Of a stretch of DNA of 64,000 bases, positions 18,761-26,960 are shown in pieces. The stretch is from JAMHWF01 sp035911095. GTDB lineage: Bacteria > Pseudomonadota > Gammaproteobacteria > Burkholderiales > Burkholderiaceae_C. The notes under the pieces were generated by a model, which was not told where the DNA came from, ran no database searches, and saw only the letters and a list, made by a program, of their open reading frames with translations. The position numbers and the translations under genes are program-made. The number at the start of each line of letters is the position of its first letter. Positions within the stretch are counted from its first letter, which is position 1. The stretch lies in assembly GCA_035911095.1 (NCBI GenBank), contig JAMHWF010000114.1:16727-80726 (forward strand), in the 5' to 3' direction.

Positions 18761-20155
18761 TTACTGCAGCTGCCTGAGCGCCTGGCGGAACTCGACCGCC
18801 AGGCCCTCGCCCATGCGCAGGTCGCGCCCTTCCTGGCGGAAGATGCCCATGCGCTCCAGCCATTGCTCGAACTCCGGCGCGGCGCGCAGGCCCATCACGC
18901 GGCGGGCGTACAGCGCATCGTGGAACGACGTGGTCTGGTAGTTCAGCATCACGTCGTCGGAGCCGGGAATGCCCATGATGAAGTTGATGCCCGCCGTGCC
19001 CAGCAGCGTCAGCAGCACGTCCATGTCGTCCTGGTCGGCTTCGGCGTGGTTCGTGTAGCAGATGTCGCAGCCCATCGGCACGCCGAGCAGCTTGCCGCAG
19101 AAGTGGTCCTCGAGCCCGGCGCGGATGATCTGCTTGCCGTTGTACAGATACTCGGGCCCGATGAAGCCGACGACCGTGTTGACGAGAAACGGGTTGAAGT
19201 GCCGGGCCACCGCGTAGGCGCGGGCTTCGCAGGTCTGCTGATCGACGCAGTGGTTGGCGTTGGCTGACAAGGCGCTGCCCTGGCCGGTCTCGAAGTACAT
19301 CAGGTTCGAGCCGACGCTGCCGCGCTTCAGGCTCAGGCCGGCCTCGTAGCCCTCCTGCAGCACCGCGAGGTTGATGCCGAAGCTCGCGTTGGCGGCTTCC
19401 GTGCCGGCGATCGACTGGAACACCAGGTCCACCGGCGCGCCGCGTTCGATGGCCGCGATCGACGAGGTCACGTGCGTCAGCACGCAGGACTGCGTGGGGA
19501 TCCCGTAGCGCTGGATCACCGCGTCGAGCATCTCCAGCAGGGTGCAGATCGACCCCATGTTGTCGGTGGCGGGGTTGATGCCGATCATCGCGTCGCCGTT
19601 GCCGTACAGCAGCCCGTCGAGCATGCTGGCCGCGATGCCGGCCGGATCGTCGGTGGGGTGGTTCGGCTGCAGCCGGGTCGACATGCGCCCGCGCAGGCCC
19701 ACGGTGTTGCGGAAGCGCGTGACCACCTGGATCTTCTGCGCGACCAGGATCAGGTCCTGGATGCGCATGATCTTCGACACCGCCGCCGCCATTTCCGGCG
19801 TCAGGCCGGGCGCCAGGGCGCGCAGCGAGATCTCGTCGGCCCGGTCGCTGAGCAGCCAGTCGCGGAAGCCGCCGACGCTGAGCGAGCTGACCGGCGCAAA
19901 CGCCGCCGCGTCGTGCGTGTCGATGATCAGGCGGGTGATCTCGTCCTGCTCGTAGGGCACCACCGCTTCGCTCAGGAAGCCCTTGAGCGGCACCTCGGCC
20001 AGGGCCATCTGGGCCGCGGCGCGCTCGGCGTCGCTGCCGGCCGATACCCCGGCCAGCAGGTCGCCGGAACGCATCGGGCTGGCCTTGGCCATCAGTTCGC
20101 GCAGGCTGCTGAAGCGCCAGTTCTCGCCGCCCACCGTGTGTGTGTATGTCGCCAT
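18761..20155 (-). CDS. eutB: Ethanolamine ammonia-lyase large subunit
   Basis: The 464-residue protein has the EutB core: NPATDNMGSICTLLEMLDA, CVLTHVTSSIAAIERGAP, GSVGSNLMYFETGQGSALSA, DQQTCEARAYAVARHFNP and GCDICYTNHAEADQDDMD. This is the TIM-barrel active-site subunit that binds ethanolamine and, with EutC, adenosylcobalamin. Length fits the family (about 453-465). It sits between the permease gene (49 bases upstream) and eutC. No eutA reactivase, eutE/eutG or shell-protein genes are adjacent, so acetaldehyde handling must be encoded elsewhere. Confidence 0.97.
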   Translation of the reverse strand: MATYTHTVGGENWRFSSLRELMAKASPMRSGDLLAGVSAGSDAERAAAQMALAEVPLKGFLSEAVVPYEQDEITRLIIDTHDAAAFAPVSSLSVGGFRDWLLSDRADEISLRALAPGLTPEMAAAVSKIMRIQDLILVAQKIQVVTRFRNTVGLRGRMSTRLQPNHPTDDPAGIAASMLDGLLYGNGDAMIGINPATDNMGSICTLLEMLDAVIQRYGIPTQSCVLTHVTSSIAAIERGAPVDLVFQSIAGTEAANASFGINLAVLQEGYEAGLSLKRGSVGSNLMYFETGQGSALSANANHCVDQQTCEARAYAVARHFNPFLVNTVVGFIGPEYLYNGKQIIRAGLEDHFCGKLLGVPMGCDICYTNHAEADQDDMDVLLTLLGTAGINFIMGIPGSDDVMLNYQTTSFHDALYARRVMGLRAAPEFEQWLERMGIFRQEGRDLRMGEGLAVEFRQALRQLQ

Positions 20156-20204
20156 GTGTCGTCCTCGCTACGGGGGCGCGCGGGCTGGCCGCCCGCCCTG
20201 CCGC

Positions 20205-21653
20205 TTACTTGAGCGCCTGCTCGGCCTGCTTGATCGCCGCGAACTCCTCTTCGGGCGTGCCGGACACCAGGTGGTGCCGGCTGTAGAGCGCGAAGTACGC
20301 GATGAACAGCGCATAGATGACCACCGCCCCGATCACCACGCGAGGATCGACCAGGAAACCGGCCACGAGTGCCACCGCCGCGAGCACCAGCGCGATCGAC
20401 GAGGTGACGATGCCGCCCGGCGTGCGGTAGGGCCGCGGCATGTGCGGGCGGCGCACGCGCAGCGTGATGTGCGCGGCCATCATCAGCACATAAGACAGCG
20501 TGGCGCCGAACACCGCGACCAGGATCAGCAGGTCGCCCTGGCCGGTCAGCGACAGCGAGAAGCCGATGATCCCCGGCACGATCAGCGCCGCCACCGGCGC
20601 CTTGTTCTTGTTGGTCACCGACAGATTGCGCGGCAGGTAACCGGCGCGCGACAGGGCGAAGATCTGGCGCGAGTAGGCGTAGATGATCGAGAAGAAGCTC
20701 GCGATGAGACCTGCCAGGCCGACGAGGTTGACGAACTGGCTCATCCACGTCGGGCCGCTGTACACATGCTCCAGCGCCTCGACCAGCGGGTTGCCCGAGG
20801 CCATCAGCGTCTTCGCCCCGGCCGCGCCGGGGCCCACTAGCAGGATCAGCCCGGCGAAGGTCAGCAGCACCAGCATCGCGCCGATCAGGCCGCGCGGCAG
20901 GTCGCGCTTCGGGTCCTTGGTTTCTTCGGCCGCCAGCGGCACGCCTTCGACCGCCAGGAAGAACCACATCGCGTACGGCAACGCCGCCCAGATGCCGACA
21001 TACCCCAGCGGCAGGAACTCGCTCGCGCCCGCCGCGGTGGACACCGGAATGTCGAACAGCCGGGCCGCATCGAAGTGCGGCGCCATCGAGAAGATGAACA
21101 CGCCGAGCGCGATCGCGGCCACCGCGGTGATCCCGAACATCAGTTTCAGGGCCTCGCCGGCGCCAAGAATGTGGATGCCGATGAAGATCACGTAGAAGGT
21201 GAGATAGACCTTCCAGCCGCCGATGCCGAACAGCGATTCGCAATAGGCACCGATGAAACAGGCGATCGCCGCCGGCGCGATCGCGTATTCGATCAGGATC
21301 GCGGTGCCGGTGAGAAACCCGCCCCAGGGCCCGAAAGCCGTGCGCGTGAAGCCGTAGCCGCCGCCGGCCGTCGGAATCATCGACGACAGCTCGGCGAGCG
21401 AGAAACACATGCACAGGTACATCGTCGCCATCATCAGCGTGGCGATCAGCATGCCGCCCCAGCCGCCCTGGGCGAGGCCGAAGTTCCAGCCGGCGTAATC
21501 GCCCGAGATCACGTACGCCACCCCGAGCCCGACCAGCAGCACCCAGCCGGCGGCGCCTTTCTTGAGCTCGCGGCTCGCGAAGTAATCCTGGTCGACGTGC
21601 TCGGTCTGCACGCCTGAGGCGTGGGAGCCTTGTTGAATGTCCTGCGTTGACAT
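20205..21653 (-). CDS. eat: Ethanolamine permease (APC superfamily)
   Basis: The 482-residue transporter has about 12 hydrophobic segments. It has the APC-type substrate region GLGVAYVISGDYAGWNFGLA, SLAELSSMIPTAGGGYGFT, FFLAVEGVPLAAEETKDPKRD, and SRAGYLPRNLS. These match the Eat ethanolamine permease family, and the gene lies directly upstream of eutBC. It would import ethanolamine by proton coupling. AAAGGAG lies about eight bases before the ATG. It is divergent from the AraC-type regulator across a 328-base region carrying inverted repeats. Confidence 0.92.
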   Translation of the reverse strand: MSTQDIQQGSHASGVQTEHVDQDYFASRELKKGAAGWVLLVGLGVAYVISGDYAGWNFGLAQGGWGGMLIATLMMATMYLCMCFSLAELSSMIPTAGGGYGFTRTAFGPWGGFLTGTAILIEYAIAPAAIACFIGAYCESLFGIGGWKVYLTFYVIFIGIHILGAGEALKLMFGITAVAAIALGVFIFSMAPHFDAARLFDIPVSTAAGASEFLPLGYVGIWAALPYAMWFFLAVEGVPLAAEETKDPKRDLPRGLIGAMLVLLTFAGLILLVGPGAAGAKTLMASGNPLVEALEHVYSGPTWMSQFVNLVGLAGLIASFFSIIYAYSRQIFALSRAGYLPRNLSVTNKNKAPVAALIVPGIIGFSLSLTGQGDLLILVAVFGATLSYVLMMAAHITLRVRRPHMPRPYRTPGGIVTSSIALVLAAVALVAGFLVDPRVVIGAVVIYALFIAYFALYSRHHLVSGTPEEEFAAIKQAEQALK

Positions 21654-21728
21654 CTGGAATCTCCTTTTTCGAGTCCGGTCGAGCCCACCGAGACCGCACC
21701 GGCTGTTTCGCTGTGCATCTTCGGCCCG

Positions 21729-21782
21729 TGTTCCCCAGCCGGCTTGACCGGACACGGGGAACGGCTGTCGCCCACGGTCAAG
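21729..21782. promoter_or_regulatory. Inverted-repeat cluster in the eat/AraC divergent control region
   Basis: The 328-base divergent region (21654-21981) holds several symmetric elements. CTTGACCG (21743-21750) and CGGTCAAG (21775-21782) form an eight-base inverted pair. CCCGTGT (from about 21725) and ACACGGG also pair, and CCGG-N5-CCGG is nested inside. AraC-family regulators bind paired half-sites in such regions, so this is the likely control site for ethanolamine genes. The exact half-sites are inferred. No sigma-54-type element or cobalamin riboswitch was recognised here. Confidence 0.45.
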
Positions 21783-21981
21783 GTTTGCCCGAATGCTCCG
21801 GCTGCGCTGCCGGGTGTCCACTGAATCGACGCTGTCGGCATCAGCACCACCCTGGTCGACCGATGGCCGGACCTCCCCGCGCACCGACTTCGCTCCGGCG
21901 AGCTGGCCACACGGGTTGAAATCGCCGCGATTGCACGGTCCGTGCCCGGCAACCCAGCCAGCCCGCAAGGCCCTCTCACCG

Positions 21982-23091
21982 ATGATCTCCCTTCAGGACG
22001 TGCTGCAGGCACAACCCGTCACGGCCCAGGCGGCCCCCGGGCCACGCCACAGCGGCGTGTTGGCGGCGGCGGCCAGCGGGCTGCCCGACTTCATCGTCAA
22101 GCAGGGCGCCGACCCGGACCGCGTGCTCGGCGTGGCCGGCGTCGACCCGGAAATGCTGAGCCGGCCCACGCTCAGCGTGGCCCTGCCGAATTACTGCCAG
22201 GCGCTCGAGGAGGCGGCCCGGCAATCGCATTGCGACAATTTCGGCCTCCTGTATGGGCAGCAGTTCAAACCCCAGGCGCTCGGGCTGCTCGGCTACATCG
22301 GGCTGTGTTCGAGCACGCTGCGGGAGGCGTTGGTCAATTTCTCGATCGCCTTTCCACTGCACCAGCGCAACAGCCTGATCCGCCTGGTCGACATGGGCGA
22401 CTGCTACCGTTTCGATTACCAGGTCCGCCACGGCGCGGTGCTGATCCGGCGCCAGGATGCAGAACTGACGCTCGGCATGACGCTCAACCTGATCCGCCAT
22501 GTGCTCGGCAACCACTGGGCGCCGCGGGCCGTGCATTTCGAGCATCCGCGCCCGGGCGAATGGCAGGAACACTGGCGCGCGTTCAACGCGCCCGTCTACT
22601 TCGACGAGCCGCTCAATTCGATGCTGATTCCCAAGCGCGACCTGGATTGCGCCATGCCCCAGCAGGACCCGCTGCTGCTGGCCGTGATGCAGGATTCGCT
22701 GCGCCGGATTTCCGCCGCCGAGCAGCATGCGCCCGACATCGTGCTGGACACGCGCACCCATATCCAGCAGCACCTGACCAGCGGGGCCTGCTCGCAGGAC
22801 CGCATCGCCGAGCAGATGGGGCTGGGCCAGTGGACCCTGCAGCGCCGCCTGAAGGACCGCGGCGTCACCTTCTCGGAACTGGTGGATGCGGTGCGCCGCG
22901 AAATGGCGGCCCATTACCTGAACCAGCGGCACCTGGCGATCTCCGACCTGGCGCCGTTGCTGGGCTACTCGGAGCTCAGCGCCTTCACCCGCGCCTTCCG
23001 GCGCTGGTACGGCGTCAGCCCGCGGGGCTGGCGCTCCGGCACGCCTGCGGCAGCCGACCCGGCACCGCAGGGGCCGGCGCTGGACGACTGA
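21982..23091 (+). CDS. AraC-family transcriptional regulator (OruR-like)
   Basis: The 369-residue protein has an N-terminal arabinose-binding-type domain of the OruR/ArgR class (GLLYGQQFKPQALGLLGYIG, FDYQVRHGAVLIRRQD). The C-terminal AraC double HTH contains DRIAEQMGLGQWTLQRRLKDRG and ISDLAPLLGYSELSAFTRAFRRW-GVSPR. It is divergent from eat-eutB-eutC, so it is probably the ethanolamine-responsive activator, replacing the enterobacterial EutR. The ATG giving MISLQDVLQ was preferred to upstream options because the preceding residues have no domain character. Confidence 0.9.
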   Translation: MISLQDVLQAQPVTAQAAPGPRHSGVLAAAASGLPDFIVKQGADPDRVLGVAGVDPEMLSRPTLSVALPNYCQALEEAARQSHCDNFGLLYGQQFKPQALGLLGYIGLCSSTLREALVNFSIAFPLHQRNSLIRLVDMGDCYRFDYQVRHGAVLIRRQDAELTLGMTLNLIRHVLGNHWAPRAVHFEHPRPGEWQEHWRAFNAPVYFDEPLNSMLIPKRDLDCAMPQQDPLLLAVMQDSLRRISAAEQHAPDIVLDTRTHIQQHLTSGACSQDRIAEQMGLGQWTLQRRLKDRGVTFSELVDAVRREMAAHYLNQRHLAISDLAPLLGYSELSAFTRAFRRWYGVSPRGWRSGTPAAADPAPQGPALDD

Positions 23092-23179
23092 CCGGCCGGC
23101 GGCCTCGGCCGCGACGGCAGCGCCCCCCCTGCGGCCGGTGCTAAGGTCCCCGCCATCGCATCCCTTCCCGGAGACCGGC

Positions 23180-23374
23180 ATGCGCCTGCTGTTGGCGATC
23201 CTTCTGCCCTTCTTTGTCTTCTTCACGATCGGCCGCCCGATCGCCGGCATCGTCTGCCTGATCCTGCAGATCACGCTGATCGGCTGGCTGCCGGCCGCGA
23301 TCTGGGCGGTCTACGCCCTGAGCCAGTACAAGACCGACCAGAAGATCGAGAAGGCGCTCGGCCAGCGGGGCTGA
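23180..23374 (+). CDS. Pmp3/YqaE family small membrane protein
   Basis: The 64-residue protein has two hydrophobic helices (LLLAILLPFFVFFTIGRP; GIVCLILQITLIGWLPAAIWAVYAL) and a short charged tail (YKTDQKIEKAL). This is the UPF0057/Pmp3 pattern with the conserved P, W-x-P and Y positions. Family members sit in the inner membrane, and in several organisms they affect membrane potential or salt tolerance. GGAGA lies about seven bases before the ATG. Confidence 0.88.
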   Translation: MRLLLAILLPFFVFFTIGRPIAGIVCLILQITLIGWLPAAIWAVYALSQYKTDQKIEKALGQRG

Positions 23375-23411
23375 CGCGGGCCGCTGCGCGGCAGCCGGTG
23401 ACCCGGCGTGC

Positions 23412-23888
23412 TCAGCGCAGGATGTCGACCGTCACCACGTTGCTGCTGCCGTCCTGCCCCGCGTCGTCCTCGGCGACGACGTACCAGCTGACCTCGCCGC
23501 CCGGGTCGTCGGGCACGGTGACGAGCCACTCGAGCGGCGGGCCGTAGACCCGGTCGAGCCGCACCGTGCCCTGGTAGTCGACCTGGTAGAGCGAGACGCG
23601 CCAGACGCCGTAGTCGTCGCTGGCGCGGGCCTGCAGCGTGATGCGCTGGCCGGAATCGGCCACGGTGGTGCTGGCATCCAGCGTCGCGGACGGCGGGTCG
23701 TCGTCGTAGCAGCAGCCGATGCCGATCGAGACGCCGCCGCCGCCGCAGCCGGAAAGCAGCGCGAGCGCACCGGCCAGGCCGAGGACGGCGAAGCGCCCCG
23801 CGCCGCGGCGCGCGGCCACCGCCGGCGCAGGGCACGCCGCCCTGGCGGCGCGGGCGCCCGGCGGCAGCGCGGGAGTCGTCGTGGTCAT
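23412..23888 (-). CDS. Predicted lipoprotein with Ig-like fold
   Basis: The 158-residue protein has a long Ala-rich N terminus, a hydrophobic stretch and a lipobox LALLSGC near residue 48. A Gly/Cys/Asp-rich linker follows (IGIGCCYDDDPP). The remaining ~95 residues look like one Ig-like beta-sandwich: ATLDASTTVADSGQRITLQA, VYGPPLEWLVTVPDD, SWYVVAEDDAGQ, NVVTVDI. The role is unknown; such domains usually mediate adhesion or protein contact at the envelope. An ATG three codons upstream is an alternative start; AGGA spacing favours the one given. Confidence 0.65.
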   Translation of the reverse strand: MTTTTPALPPGARAARAACPAPAVAARRGAGRFAVLGLAGALALLSGCGGGGVSIGIGCCYDDDPPSATLDASTTVADSGQRITLQARASDDYGVWRVSLYQVDYQGTVRLDRVYGPPLEWLVTVPDDPGGEVSWYVVAEDDAGQDGSSNVVTVDILR

Positions 23889-23953
23889 GCGGGCCATCCT
23901 ACGGCGCCCCCCTGCGCCTCGCGCTCGGGATCGACGCGAGGCGCCCCGGCGGC

Positions 23954-23978
23954 CGCGGCGCGGCGCGGCGCGGCGCGG
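23954..23978. repeat. Five tandem copies of CGCGG
   Basis: A perfect pentanucleotide repeat, CGCGG x5, lies in the 123-base gap between the VWA gene (stop at 24012) and the lipoprotein gene (start at 23888). Intergenic, so it cannot shift a reading frame directly. It could vary by slippage and change spacing of upstream signals for the lipoprotein gene. Confidence 0.6.
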
Positions 23979-24011
23979 CGCCGGTATTCACCCTGCCGGG
24001 CCGGCCGCCGC

Positions 24012-25847
24012 TCAAGCCGGTCGCCGCGCCAGTTCCTCGCGCACCAGCCGCACGATCAGCTTGTCGAGCGACTCGACCGAGTAGTTCTCGACCTCGTGCG
24101 TCGTCTGACGCCCCGGCCCGCTCGACGGGTCGCGCGCGTCGGCATAGGTCAGGAAGACGAAGCGCCCGCCGGTGAACTGCGCCGCCTGGCGGAAGACGAC
24201 CTCGCCCAGCGGGTCGAGCCCGCTCGCGCCGACGGCAAGCAGCTTGACGCCGCGGGCGGTGGCCGCCTGCAGGTCGAAGTCGTAGGACGGCAGACCGCGC
24301 GGCTGGCCGGGCTCCAGGTGCGGCGGCGCGTCGGCCACCAGCACGACGAGACGGGTCGCGCCGTCGCCGCGCCACGAGAGGCCATGCACCGCGGTGTGCA
24401 GCGCCTCGTGCAGCGCCTCGGGGTAGTCGCCGCCGCCCTGGGCGCGCAGCGCAGCGAGCGAGCGCTGGAAAGCACCGAGGTCGTCGGTGAAGTCCTGCGA
24501 GCGCACGAAGAACTCGTCGCCACGGTCGCGGTAGGCGACCAGGCCGAAGCAGATGTCGGGCTGGCTCGGCAGCTGGGCGATCTGCGCGGCCATCGCGCGC
24601 ATCGAGGCGGCGAGCTTGCCGATCTCGTCGGCCATCGAGCCGGTAGCGTCGACCAGGAAGACGAGGTCGAGCCGCGTCGGCTCGACCGGCGCGCGCCCGT
24701 CGAGGCGGATCTGCAGGTCGTCGCGCTGGCCGCGCTGCAGCAGCGCGCGGCCGTGCAAGGCGCCGCGGCCCGAGCCCTTGCGCACCGCCACCTCGAGCAC
24801 CGGCGCGCCGCTGCTGCCGTCCGCGGTCGGCGAGGCCCAGGTCAACGAGGGCGAGGGCGCGGGCCAGGCGGCCGGATGCCAGCCGCCGAAGGCTTCGGGC
24901 GACGCGGCCACGCGCGGGTGCAGCCAGGCCTGGCCGCCGGCGTCGGTGCGCAGCCAGATCGGCAGCGGCTGGCCGCCGACGGAGACGCGCACGTCCGCGT
25001 CCGGCACCGGCCGGCCGACGGCGTCGTGGACCACCACGCGATAGCGCTCGCTGACATCCATCGGGCGCGCGGGCAGGCCGGCATGGCGCGCGCGGAAGTC
25101 GAGGTAGCGGCCGAAGTCGGCGTTGTCGTCGACGACGCCGGCCGTCACCGGCTCGTTCGCCGGCCGCTGCGCGGGGGCGGGCGCCCGTTCGCGCAGACTG
25201 CGCGACGCCTGCGGCACCGCAACGGGGGCCTCGGCGGCAGCGTGGCCCGCGGCGTCGGCCGCGGCCGGCGCGCCACGCGCGCTGGAGGCTTCCGCCTCGG
25301 CCTTCCCGCGCGCGGCGGGTGCGGCCGCGCCGACCCCGGGCGGGGGCGCGGCCGACAGCGCTTCCGCCGGCGCCTCCGCGGAAGGCACGGCGCCGTCATC
25401 GTCACGGCCATAGGTGCGCGGCTCGCGCGGTGCGCGCCGCGAGCCGGCCGGCCCCTCCAGTTCGACCAGCTTCGGCAGCCGGTGGCAGTCGCGCGCCGAG
25501 GGTGCGGGCGGCGGGCCGTCCTGCGGGCCGGCCCAGCGCAGGCCGGACCAGGCCGGCGGCTGCCAGGGCGCCATCGGCGGCGCCTGCCGGCCCGGGCCGC
25601 GCTCGGACCCGGGCGACGGCCATTCGTGCGCGCCGGCCGCGCCGACGCCAGCCCAGCCCGCCGCCGCCAGCGCGACCAAGAGCGCGCCCTGCCGCAGCCC
25701 ATGCCGCCGCGGCCGGCGTGCCGGGCCGGGCGAGGTGCGGGCGGCGGTGCCGCGAGGCGCATGGGCGCCTGGCGTCGCGCCCACGGGCTGGGCGGCGGTA
25801 ACGGGGGCAGCGGGTGCGGGCGAAAGGTTCGAGGCGGTGCGGCGCAT
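24012..25847 (-). CDS. VWA-domain protein with Pro/Ala-rich N terminus
   Basis: The 611-residue protein has an N-terminal basic/Ala region, one hydrophobic segment (about 53-73) ending in GAGAHEW that looks like a signal or anchor, and a long low-complexity stretch. A carboxypeptidase-regulatory-like beta domain follows (YRVVVHDAVGRPVPDADVRV, WLRTDAGGQAWLHP). The C-terminal von Willebrand A domain (about 395-611) has the metal site DATGS at 400-404. It is probably periplasmic or surface-exposed and binds a protein partner through Mg2+. It is divergent from the ECF sigma gene, and a functional link is plausible. Confidence 0.75.
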   Translation of the reverse strand: MRRTASNLSPAPAAPVTAAQPVGATPGAHAPRGTAARTSPGPARRPRRHGLRQGALLVALAAAGWAGVGAAGAHEWPSPGSERGPGRQAPPMAPWQPPAWSGLRWAGPQDGPPPAPSARDCHRLPKLVELEGPAGSRRAPREPRTYGRDDDGAVPSAEAPAEALSAAPPPGVGAAAPAARGKAEAEASSARGAPAAADAAGHAAAEAPVAVPQASRSLRERAPAPAQRPANEPVTAGVVDDNADFGRYLDFRARHAGLPARPMDVSERYRVVVHDAVGRPVPDADVRVSVGGQPLPIWLRTDAGGQAWLHPRVAASPEAFGGWHPAAWPAPSPSLTWASPTADGSSGAPVLEVAVRKGSGRGALHGRALLQRGQRDDLQIRLDGRAPVEPTRLDLVFLVDATGSMADEIGKLAASMRAMAAQIAQLPSQPDICFGLVAYRDRGDEFFVRSQDFTDDLGAFQRSLAALRAQGGGDYPEALHEALHTAVHGLSWRGDGATRLVVLVADAPPHLEPGQPRGLPSYDFDLQAATARGVKLLAVGASGLDPLGEVVFRQAAQFTGGRFVFLTYADARDPSSGPGRQTTHEVENYSVESLDKLIVRLVREELARRPA

Positions 25848-26190
25848 GGTGTGAGGTCCGTCGGCGGGCTGGCGGCCGGGCCCGAATGGCCCGACCTGAT
25901 GGCTGATACGGCGGTCGGGGCGCAGCGGGGTTAAAGCTCTTGCGAGCCGGGTTCGCGGACCGCCGGACGGCGCCGCTGCGCCACTGCCACAGGGCTGCCT
26001 TGCCGTGCTGGCGTGCTGAGCCCTGCCATTCGGCTGGACCGGCCCGTCCGTCCGGCCCCGGAGCGCGCGACGGTCTTGACCCCGCCGGCCGTCCTCGCGC
26101 GTATCAACCAGGAAGCCCCCGGCCGATGGCAGACTCCTCGCCCCGTCGCCCGCCGGTCGCACCGCACGCCAGCACCCCGCGCTCGCCCCG
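25848..26190. other. 343-base divergent spacer between VWA gene and ECF sigma gene
   Basis: The region must hold both promoters. It is GC-rich with short AT patches such as GGTTAAAGCTCTTGCG near 25930. I see no repeat, palindrome or clear -35/-10 pair; an ECF-type promoter with GGAAC could not be identified. Confidence 0.5.
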
Positions 26191-26880
26191 ATGCCCGACG
26201 ACCCCGCCACCCTCGCCGCCGAGGCGCCTACGACCGCAGCCGAGCTCGACGACCGGGCGATGCGCGCCTGGGCCGCGGGCGACGCCGGCGCCTTCGAGCA
26301 GCTCTACGCGCGCCACCACCAGGGTCTCTACCGCTTCCTGCGCCGCCTGCTCGGCCAGGCCGGCGCGGGCCAGCTCGACGAGGTGTTCCAGGACAGCTGG
26401 CTGCGCGTGATCCAGGCGCGCGGGCAGTGGGCGCCGCAGGGCGCGAGCTTTCGCACCTGGCTCTACACGATCGCCCACCACCGTGCGATCGACGCGCTGC
26501 GGCGCAGCGGCCGCGAGGTGTCGGTCGACGCCTTCGAGGCGGGCGCCGGAGACGAGGCGGCCGGCGAGCCCTGGGTGCCTGCGGGCGTGCCCTGGTCCGG
26601 CTGGCCCGCGGCCGTGCACGGCGGCGAGGCCGCTTCCGGCACCGAGGACAGCGCCTTCTGGCGCGCCGCCGGGCGCCGCCTGCTCGACTGCCTCGAGACA
26701 CTGCCCGCCGCCCAGCGGGCGGTGTTCCTGCTGCACCACGAGGACGGGCTGACGCTCGACGAGCTGGCGCGCAGCCTCGAACTGGGCTTCGAGACGGCGA
26801 AGAGCCGCCTGCGCTACGCGATGGCCAAGCTGCGCGGCTGCATGGGCGCCTACCTGCCGGCGCAGGAGCTGCCGCGATGA
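26191..26880 (+). CDS. ECF-type RNA polymerase sigma factor
   Basis: The 229-residue protein has sigma region 2 (about 22-100: FEQLYARHHQGLYRFLRRLLG, ELDEVFQDSWLRVI-like motif, SFRTWLYTIAHHRAIDALRR). Region 4 (about 170-220) has LPAAQRAVFLLHHEDGLTLDELA and ETAKSRLRYAMAKLRG. The inter-domain linker is unusually long (about 60 residues) with a Pro/Gly/Trp-rich segment. Such factors redirect RNA polymerase to stress genes and are normally held by a membrane anti-sigma encoded next door. The downstream membrane gene fits that role. It overlaps a 27-codon ORF by ATGA. Confidence 0.9.
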   Translation: MPDDPATLAAEAPTTAAELDDRAMRAWAAGDAGAFEQLYARHHQGLYRFLRRLLGQAGAGQLDEVFQDSWLRVIQARGQWAPQGASFRTWLYTIAHHRAIDALRRSGREVSVDAFEAGAGDEAAGEPWVPAGVPWSGWPAAVHGGEAASGTEDSAFWRAAGRRLLDCLETLPAAQRAVFLLHHEDGLTLDELARSLELGFETAKSRLRYAMAKLRGCMGAYLPAQELPR

Positions 26881-26960
26881 GCGCCTTCGCGCGGCCGTCC
26901 GAAAGCGAGGCCCGTCGCCCGCGGCGGGCGGGCCCGCGCGGCGGAAGGGGGCGGCGATGA
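26877..26960 (+). CDS. 27-codon Arg-rich ORF coupling sigma gene to next gene
   Basis: The ORF starts inside the sigma-gene stop (ATGA at 26877-26880) and ends inside the start of the next gene (ATGA at 26957-26960). The peptide starts MSAFARPSESEARR and ends GGRGRR, with about ten arginines. It has no recognised domain. The double ATGA overlap suggests it carries ribosomes from the sigma gene to the anti-sigma-like gene; whether the peptide itself acts is unknown. It may be an artefact of high GC. Confidence 0.3.
   Translation: MSAFARPSESEARRPRRAGPRGGRGRR

Noticed and set aside
20156..20204. Cobalamin riboswitch before eutB
   Set aside because: The gap between eat and eutB is only 49 bases, too short, and no B12-box-like sequence was seen in the eat upstream region.
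17923..21653. Ethanolamine microcompartment
   Set aside because: No shell-protein, eutA, eutE or eutG genes lie next to eutBC, and eutC lacks a long targeting extension.
23954..23978. Phase-variable repeat inside a gene
   Set aside because: The CGCGG tract is intergenic and cannot shift a frame; it is kept only as a repeat.
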